A stretch of DNA of 64,000 nt from Nitricoxidireducens sp046726235. Its GTDB lineage: Bacteria > Pseudomonadota > Gammaproteobacteria > Burkholderiales > Rhodocyclaceae. Under the pieces are notes generated by a model. The model did no database searches, was not told the DNA's origin, and saw only the letters and a program-made list of their open reading frames with translations. Both the position numbers and the translations under genes were made by a program. The stretch is taken from contig JBKPAD010000012.1 of the NCBI GenBank assembly GCA_046726235.1, positions 175,000 through 238,999 of the forward strand, read 5' to 3'. Below, in pieces: positions 60,758-64,000 of this stretch. The first letter of the stretch is position 1, and the number at the start of each line of letters is the position of its first letter.

Positions 60758-61333
60758 CTATGCGGTGCCCAGCGCGATCACCCGCCGCTCATCGAGGCTG
60801 CGCAGGGTGATCGAGAAGCGCAGCGCCGGCACCGCCGGCACGCTGTGTTCCCACACGCTGCGCGCCGGGCCCGAGAGCAGGTAGGCCGAGCGCGGCTCCG
60901 CCGTCACCGACCAGCGTTCCCAGCCTTTGCCGCTTCGTCGCCTCATGCGGAAGAGGCAAGGCGAAAGCAGCGACACCCCGACGACGATGCCGAAGGCACT
61001 CTTGTCCCGATGCCAGCCGATCGCCGCTCCGGGCGCGTACTCGGTGACCAGCACGTGCTCGAGCCGCTCGGGCGGGAGCCCGGCGAAGGCCGCGGCACGC
61101 TCGCGCAGCGGCAGGATGAAATCCGGGATGTCGTCGGTCCGCTCGAGCGCAGCACCGGCGAAGTCGTAGCGCCAGCCAAAAGAGAGCACGCGCCGATGCG
61201 CCGTGTAGCCGTGGAACTCGAAGGCCTGCAGCGGCAGCGTGCGCAGGCGCGCGACCAGCGCAGCCTCCTCGTCGGCCACCAGGAAATCGGCGCGGTAGCG
61301 GAAGCCTTCGGGCGCATCGGCGGCGCGCGCCAT
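60758..61333 (-). CDS. AlkB-like 2-oxoglutarate/Fe(II) dioxygenase
   Basis: A 191-residue AlkB-family protein, likely repairing alkylated nucleic acid. The iron ligands are His108, Asp110 (GWHRDKSAFG) and His163 (WEHSVP), and the 2-oxoglutarate-binding arginines are 172 and 178 (LRFSITLRSL). EYAPGAAIGWHRD is characteristic of the class closer to eukaryotic-type ALKBH than E. coli AlkB. ATG at 61333; a GTG one codon earlier is possible. Confidence 0.9.
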   Translation of the reverse strand: MARAADAPEGFRYRADFLVADEEAALVARLRTLPLQAFEFHGYTAHRRVLSFGWRYDFAGAALERTDDIPDFILPLRERAAAFAGLPPERLEHVLVTEYAPGAAIGWHRDKSAFGIVVGVSLLSPCLFRMRRRSGKGWERWSVTAEPRSAYLLSGPARSVWEHSVPAVPALRFSITLRSLDERRVIALGTA

Positions 61334-61349
61334 CACTGCGCCGGCGACC

Positions 61350-61541
61350 TCAGGCGCCGCCTATGCCGGTGACGACGTAGCCCGTGCCCTCGCAATCCGG
61401 GCACTCGCGTCCCTCGAAACTTCCGCTGCCGCTGCAGCGGCGGCAAACGTTGAAGCCGGTCCCGGGCGTCCCTTCGGGCGCTTCGTCGCCGGGGGCCATG
61501 GGCAATGGCGTCTCACGATCACGTTCTGGCTGGTCGGACAT
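61350..61541 (-). CDS. Small zinc-ribbon protein
   Basis: A 63-residue protein with two DnaJ-like zinc motifs, CRRCSGSGSFEG and CPDCEGTGYV, and an acidic N-terminus. Four cysteines can bind one zinc. Common as an orphan in betaproteobacteria; no function known. Lies 16 bp before alkB in the same direction. Confidence 0.7.
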   Translation of the reverse strand: MSDQPERDRETPLPMAPGDEAPEGTPGTGFNVCRRCSGSGSFEGRECPDCEGTGYVVTGIGGA

Positions 61542-61646
61542 GGCTCGCCTCCTCGTGAAACACGAGGAGCAACGGGCATTCCCGCGCCAGGGCGGTCCGC
61601 CGCAAGGAACGCGGCTTGCCCCGGCACTCGCCCGCGCGCGCTCAGA

Positions 61647-62261
61647 TCAGAGGCGGCGGAAGCAGCAGTAGATGAAGTTCTGGCTTCCCTGCGCCGGCGT
61701 GACGTGGGTCTCGCGCAGCGCCTCGGTCATCTCGAACGACGCGCCGAGCTCGGCGGCGAGCATCTCCGGGTGGTAGCGCCGCACCGGCAGGTTGCTGCAA
61801 CGCTCTGGCCCGTCCTCGGCGAACGTCGCCATGATCGCGGCGCCGCCCGGCGGCACGGCGGCCGTCAGCGCGTCGACGTAACGCGCGCGCTCGTCGGCGT
61901 CGATAAGGAAGTGGAATACCGCACGGTCGTGCCAGAGCTTGAACGGCCCCTGCGGTCCCATGCGCGTGATGTCCGCGGCGAGCCACTTGACGCGCGCCGC
62001 CTTGGCGCCGAGGCGCTGCTTCACCGCCTGCAGCGCCGCGGCGGAAATGTCCATCACCGTCACGGCGCCGAAATCCTGCTCGACGAGGTGATCGACGAGG
62101 CTGGACGCCCCGCCGCCGACGTCGATCACGGCGTCATGCTTGCCGATGCCCAGCCGCTCGATCAGCCGCAGCGAGGTGTCGGGGCGCGCCTGATACCAGC
62201 TGACGCCGCACGCGTCCCGCGTCGAATAGATGTTGTCCCAATGGCTCGTGCGTTCCGTCAT
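61647..62261 (-). CDS. Class I SAM-dependent methyltransferase
   Basis: A 204-residue methyltransferase with motif I VIDVGGGASSLVDHL (about residues 45-59), VTVMDISAAAL and WHDRAVFHFLID. Resembles thiopurine/tellurite-type and other small-molecule methyltransferases that open with HWDNIYSTR. Substrate unknown. About 100 bp separate it from the zinc-ribbon gene. Confidence 0.85.
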   Translation of the reverse strand: MTERTSHWDNIYSTRDACGVSWYQARPDTSLRLIERLGIGKHDAVIDVGGGASSLVDHLVEQDFGAVTVMDISAAALQAVKQRLGAKAARVKWLAADITRMGPQGPFKLWHDRAVFHFLIDADERARYVDALTAAVPPGGAAIMATFAEDGPERCSNLPVRRYHPEMLAAELGASFEMTEALRETHVTPAQGSQNFIYCCFRRL

Positions 62262-62437
62262 GTCTTCCTCCCCGCCGGCACGCTACCGGAATCGCGGCCG
62301 CCGCCATATCGGCGATCCCCGATCGCCCGCAGAGACCTTACATGATGTTGCAAATCCCCTGTAGCGCCCCTCCGGCGCCTGCCCTAGAAAGAAGCAGGCG
62401 GGGCGACTCCTCGTCCCGGCAAGCAAGGGAGAACATC

Positions 62438-62755
62438 ATGAAAATCTCGACCATCATCCTGTCCGCCGCTCTCGGAACGGCGATCGCCACCACCGCCATG
62501 GCCCAGGGAGGTCCCGGCAAGGGCCGCTTCGCGATGGGTGCGGACAACACGCCCGGCTGGACCTTGATGACGCCGGAAGAACGCAGCGCGCATCAGCAGA
62601 AGATGTGGTCCTTCAAGACCTACGACGAATGCAAGGCCTTCCAGGCCGAACACCACACGGCGATGGAAGCGCGCGCGAAGGAACAGGGCAAGACCCTGCG
62701 CGCGCCGGGCGCCAATGCCTGCGACCGGATGCTGAGCCGCGGCGCCCTCAAGTAG
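62438..62755 (+). CDS. Small secreted protein of unknown function
   Basis: A 105-residue exported protein (signal peptide cleaved near AMAQ-GGPG). The mature part contains GWTLMTPEERSAHQQKMW and SFKTYDECKAFQAEHH, with two cysteines that may bond. I recognise only that similar short periplasmic proteins occur in betaproteobacteria. ATG at 62438 behind AAGGGAGA. Convergent with regA. Confidence 0.65.
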   Translation: MKISTIILSAALGTAIATTAMAQGGPGKGRFAMGADNTPGWTLMTPEERSAHQQKMWSFKTYDECKAFQAEHHTAMEARAKEQGKTLRAPGANACDRMLSRGALK

Positions 62756-62776
62756 GCGCTGCGCGGCCGGTGCGGC

Positions 62777-63313
62777 CTATTGGCGGACCGGCCGCTTCAT
62801 CAGCTTGCGCTGCAGCGTGCGCCGATGCATGTTGAGCGCACGCGCGGTCGCGGAGATGTTGCCTTCGTGCTCGCCGAGCACGCGCTGGATGTGCTCCCAC
62901 TCGAGGCGGTCGACCGACAGCGGCGTGTGCTCGACGGCCGCGACCGGCGACTCCGCATCGCCACCCGCGGCGAACGCGGCGAGCACCGCCTCGACCTCCA
63001 CCGGCTTGGCCAGGTACTGCACGGCGCCGCGCTTGATCGCGTCCACCGCCGTGGCGATGCTCGCGTATCCCGTGAGGACGACGATGCGGCACTGCGGATT
63101 CGCGTCCAGCAGCGGCCGGATCATCTGCAGGCCGGAGGCGCCGCCGAGGTTGAGGTCCAGCACCACGCGCCCGAAGGGCTCGGCGCGCGCCAGTTCGAGC
63201 GCCTGGTCGGCGCTGGTCGCGCCCACGGCCTCGTGGCCGCGGCGGCCGAGCGCGCGCGTCAGCACGCTGTTGAAGGTGGGGTCGTCGTCGATGACGAGAA
63301 TGCGTTCGTTCAT
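62777..63313 (-). CDS. regA: RegA/PrrA/ActR-type redox response regulator
   Basis: A 178-residue response regulator: acidic pocket IDDD, phospho-acceptor Asp53 (VLDLNLGG), Lys in YLAKPVEV, and a C-terminal Fis-like helix-turn-helix NISATARALNMHRRTLQRKL. This arrangement is the RegA class, which controls respiration, nitrogen metabolism and denitrification in response to redox state. Its ATG overlaps the stop of the sensor gene regB. Confidence 0.9.
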   Translation of the reverse strand: MNERILVIDDDPTFNSVLTRALGRRGHEAVGATSADQALELARAEPFGRVVLDLNLGGASGLQMIRPLLDANPQCRIVVLTGYASIATAVDAIKRGAVQYLAKPVEVEAVLAAFAAGGDAESPVAAVEHTPLSVDRLEWEHIQRVLGEHEGNISATARALNMHRRTLQRKLMKRPVRQ

Positions 63314-64000
63314 GCGGCTTTCCGTTCGGCAGTGATGCCGGCGAGTGGCACTTCGATGCGGGCGCAACCGCCGCCGCCCGTCCGGTTCGACAAGATCAGG
63401 CGGCCGCCGTGGCGGTCGATGGCGGCGCGCGTCAGCAGCAGGCCGATGCCCGACCCGCCGGTGGTCGACGCCAGCGGCGTCTCGCCGGCATGCGCCAGCA
63501 CCTCGGCCGGAAAGCCCGGTCCGCTGTCGAGAATGTCGATCGCCAGCAGCGGCGGCTGCCAGTCGAGCGCGACCTCGATCGCCCCGCTGCCGGCGTCTGC
63601 CGCGTTGTTGAGGAGGTTGACGACGCCCTGCTCGAGCGTCTCGTCGACGACGATCGCCGGCGCGCCCGACACGTCCGCCGTGCGCAGGAAGCAGGCGGCG
63701 CCGGGGCGCGTCGAGCGCCAGCGCGCCAGCAACGCGTCGAGCCAGCGGTCCGCGCTTTCGGCGGCTGCGCGCTGGACGCGATCGGCGCCGGCGCGGCTGG
63801 TGAGCCGCGTCACGATTTCCTTGCAGGCGGCGAGCTGCCGGCGCAGCACGGCGATGTCCTCGCGCCCGGCGGCCGAGAGGCCCTGCTCGTGTTCGAGCTC
63901 GCCGGCGATGACGGCGATCGTCGCCAGCGGCGTGCCGAGCTCGTGCGCGGCGCCGGCCGCGAGCGCGCCGAGGGCCACGACGCGCTCGTCGCGCAGCGCC
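63310..64000 (-). CDS. regB: RegB/PrrB-type redox sensor kinase, 5' end beyond the window
   Basis: The visible C-terminal 229 residues stay in frame to the window edge. They show the RegB H-box ALGALAAGAAHELGTPLATI, the N-box NLLNNAADAG and the G-boxes DSGPGF and GGSGIGLLL. The membrane sensor with its quinone-binding loop and redox cysteine would lie beyond 64000. Phosphorylates RegA. Proximity to the nos-men unit makes regulation of those genes plausible. Confidence 0.9.
   Translation of the reverse strand, partial: ALRDERVVALGALAAGAAHELGTPLATIAVIAGELEHEQGLSAAGREDIAVLRRQLAACKEIVTRLTSRAGADRVQRAAAESADRWLDALLARWRSTRPGAACFLRTADVSGAPAIVVDETLEQGVVNLLNNAADAGSGAIEVALDWQPPLLAIDILDSGPGFPAEVLAHAGETPLASTTGGSGIGLLLTRAAIDRHGGRLILSNRTGGGGCARIEVPLAGITAERKAA

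Noticed and set aside
1..64000. tRNA, rRNA or CRISPR arrays
   Set aside because: No regularly spaced direct repeats and no cloverleaf-like or rRNA segments were seen on reading. A tRNAscan or covariance search could not be run.

Overview
The window reads as a high-GC betaproteobacterium, most likely Rhodocyclales. This rests on the gene content, the clade II type nos cluster, RegB/RegA and the style of the filamentous haemagglutinin. The species cannot be named from sequence alone. Most of it encodes anaerobic respiration of nitrogen oxides and the cofactors that respiration needs, with a polymorphic secreted protein at the left end and housekeeping genes between.

Layout. 1-6990: the 3' end of a very large filamentous haemagglutinin/CdiA-like exoprotein, followed by small lipoprotein genes and two decayed copies of haemagglutinin C-terminal cassettes. 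7044-11614: pcnB, folK, a DUF486 gene, a 269-bp MITE-like element with perfect 19-bp inverted ends, and panBCD with a terminator. 11682-14011: a DUF411 protein, a flavocytochrome c/sulfide dehydrogenase-type flavoprotein and an ankyrin protein.

14016-25243: a haem-copper oxidoreductase island. It holds two different heme A synthases, a three-subunit CuA-containing enzyme whose catalytic tyrosine position is Gln, heme O synthase, two SCO-type proteins, and two unusual diheme cytochrome b fusions. One fusion carries two [4Fe-4S] sites plus an MvhD-like domain. The other carries [2Fe-2S] plus an FAD/NAD(P)H reductase. The subunit I resembles the proposed CuA-type nitric oxide reductases more than a normal oxidase.

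25244-38314: a hybrid sensor kinase, an orphan haem-copper-like membrane protein with TlpA and SCO neighbours, a CZB-type chemoreceptor, a lower-GC patch of unknown genes, and a secreted TPR-CHAT protein.

38333-58719: nineteen genes on the minus strand, closely packed: nosZ (clade II, Sec-exported), two c-type cytochromes, nosBDGHFLY, tlpA, menABCEFD and nirJ-nirN. This run places N2O reductase, its predicted menaquinol dehydrogenase (NosG/NosH) and most of the menaquinone pathway in one transcriptional direction. TTGAT-N4-ATCAA-type FNR/DNR boxes lie before nosZ and before the diheme cytochrome gene, and related boxes lie before the cytochrome b fusion and the CuA enzyme.

58839-64000: a FixH-like membrane protein and a PCu(A)C copper chaperone divergent from nosZ, a Thr/Gly-rich collagen-like secreted protein, AlkB, a zinc-ribbon peptide, a methyltransferase, a small secreted protein, and the redox two-component pair RegA/RegB (regB runs off the end).

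Working model (inference): anoxia or NO activates FNR/DNR boxes and RegBA. NO is reduced by the CuA haem-copper enzyme. N2O is reduced by NosZ, fed from menaquinol through NosGH and the c-type cytochromes. PCuAC, SCO, NosL and NosDFY supply copper.
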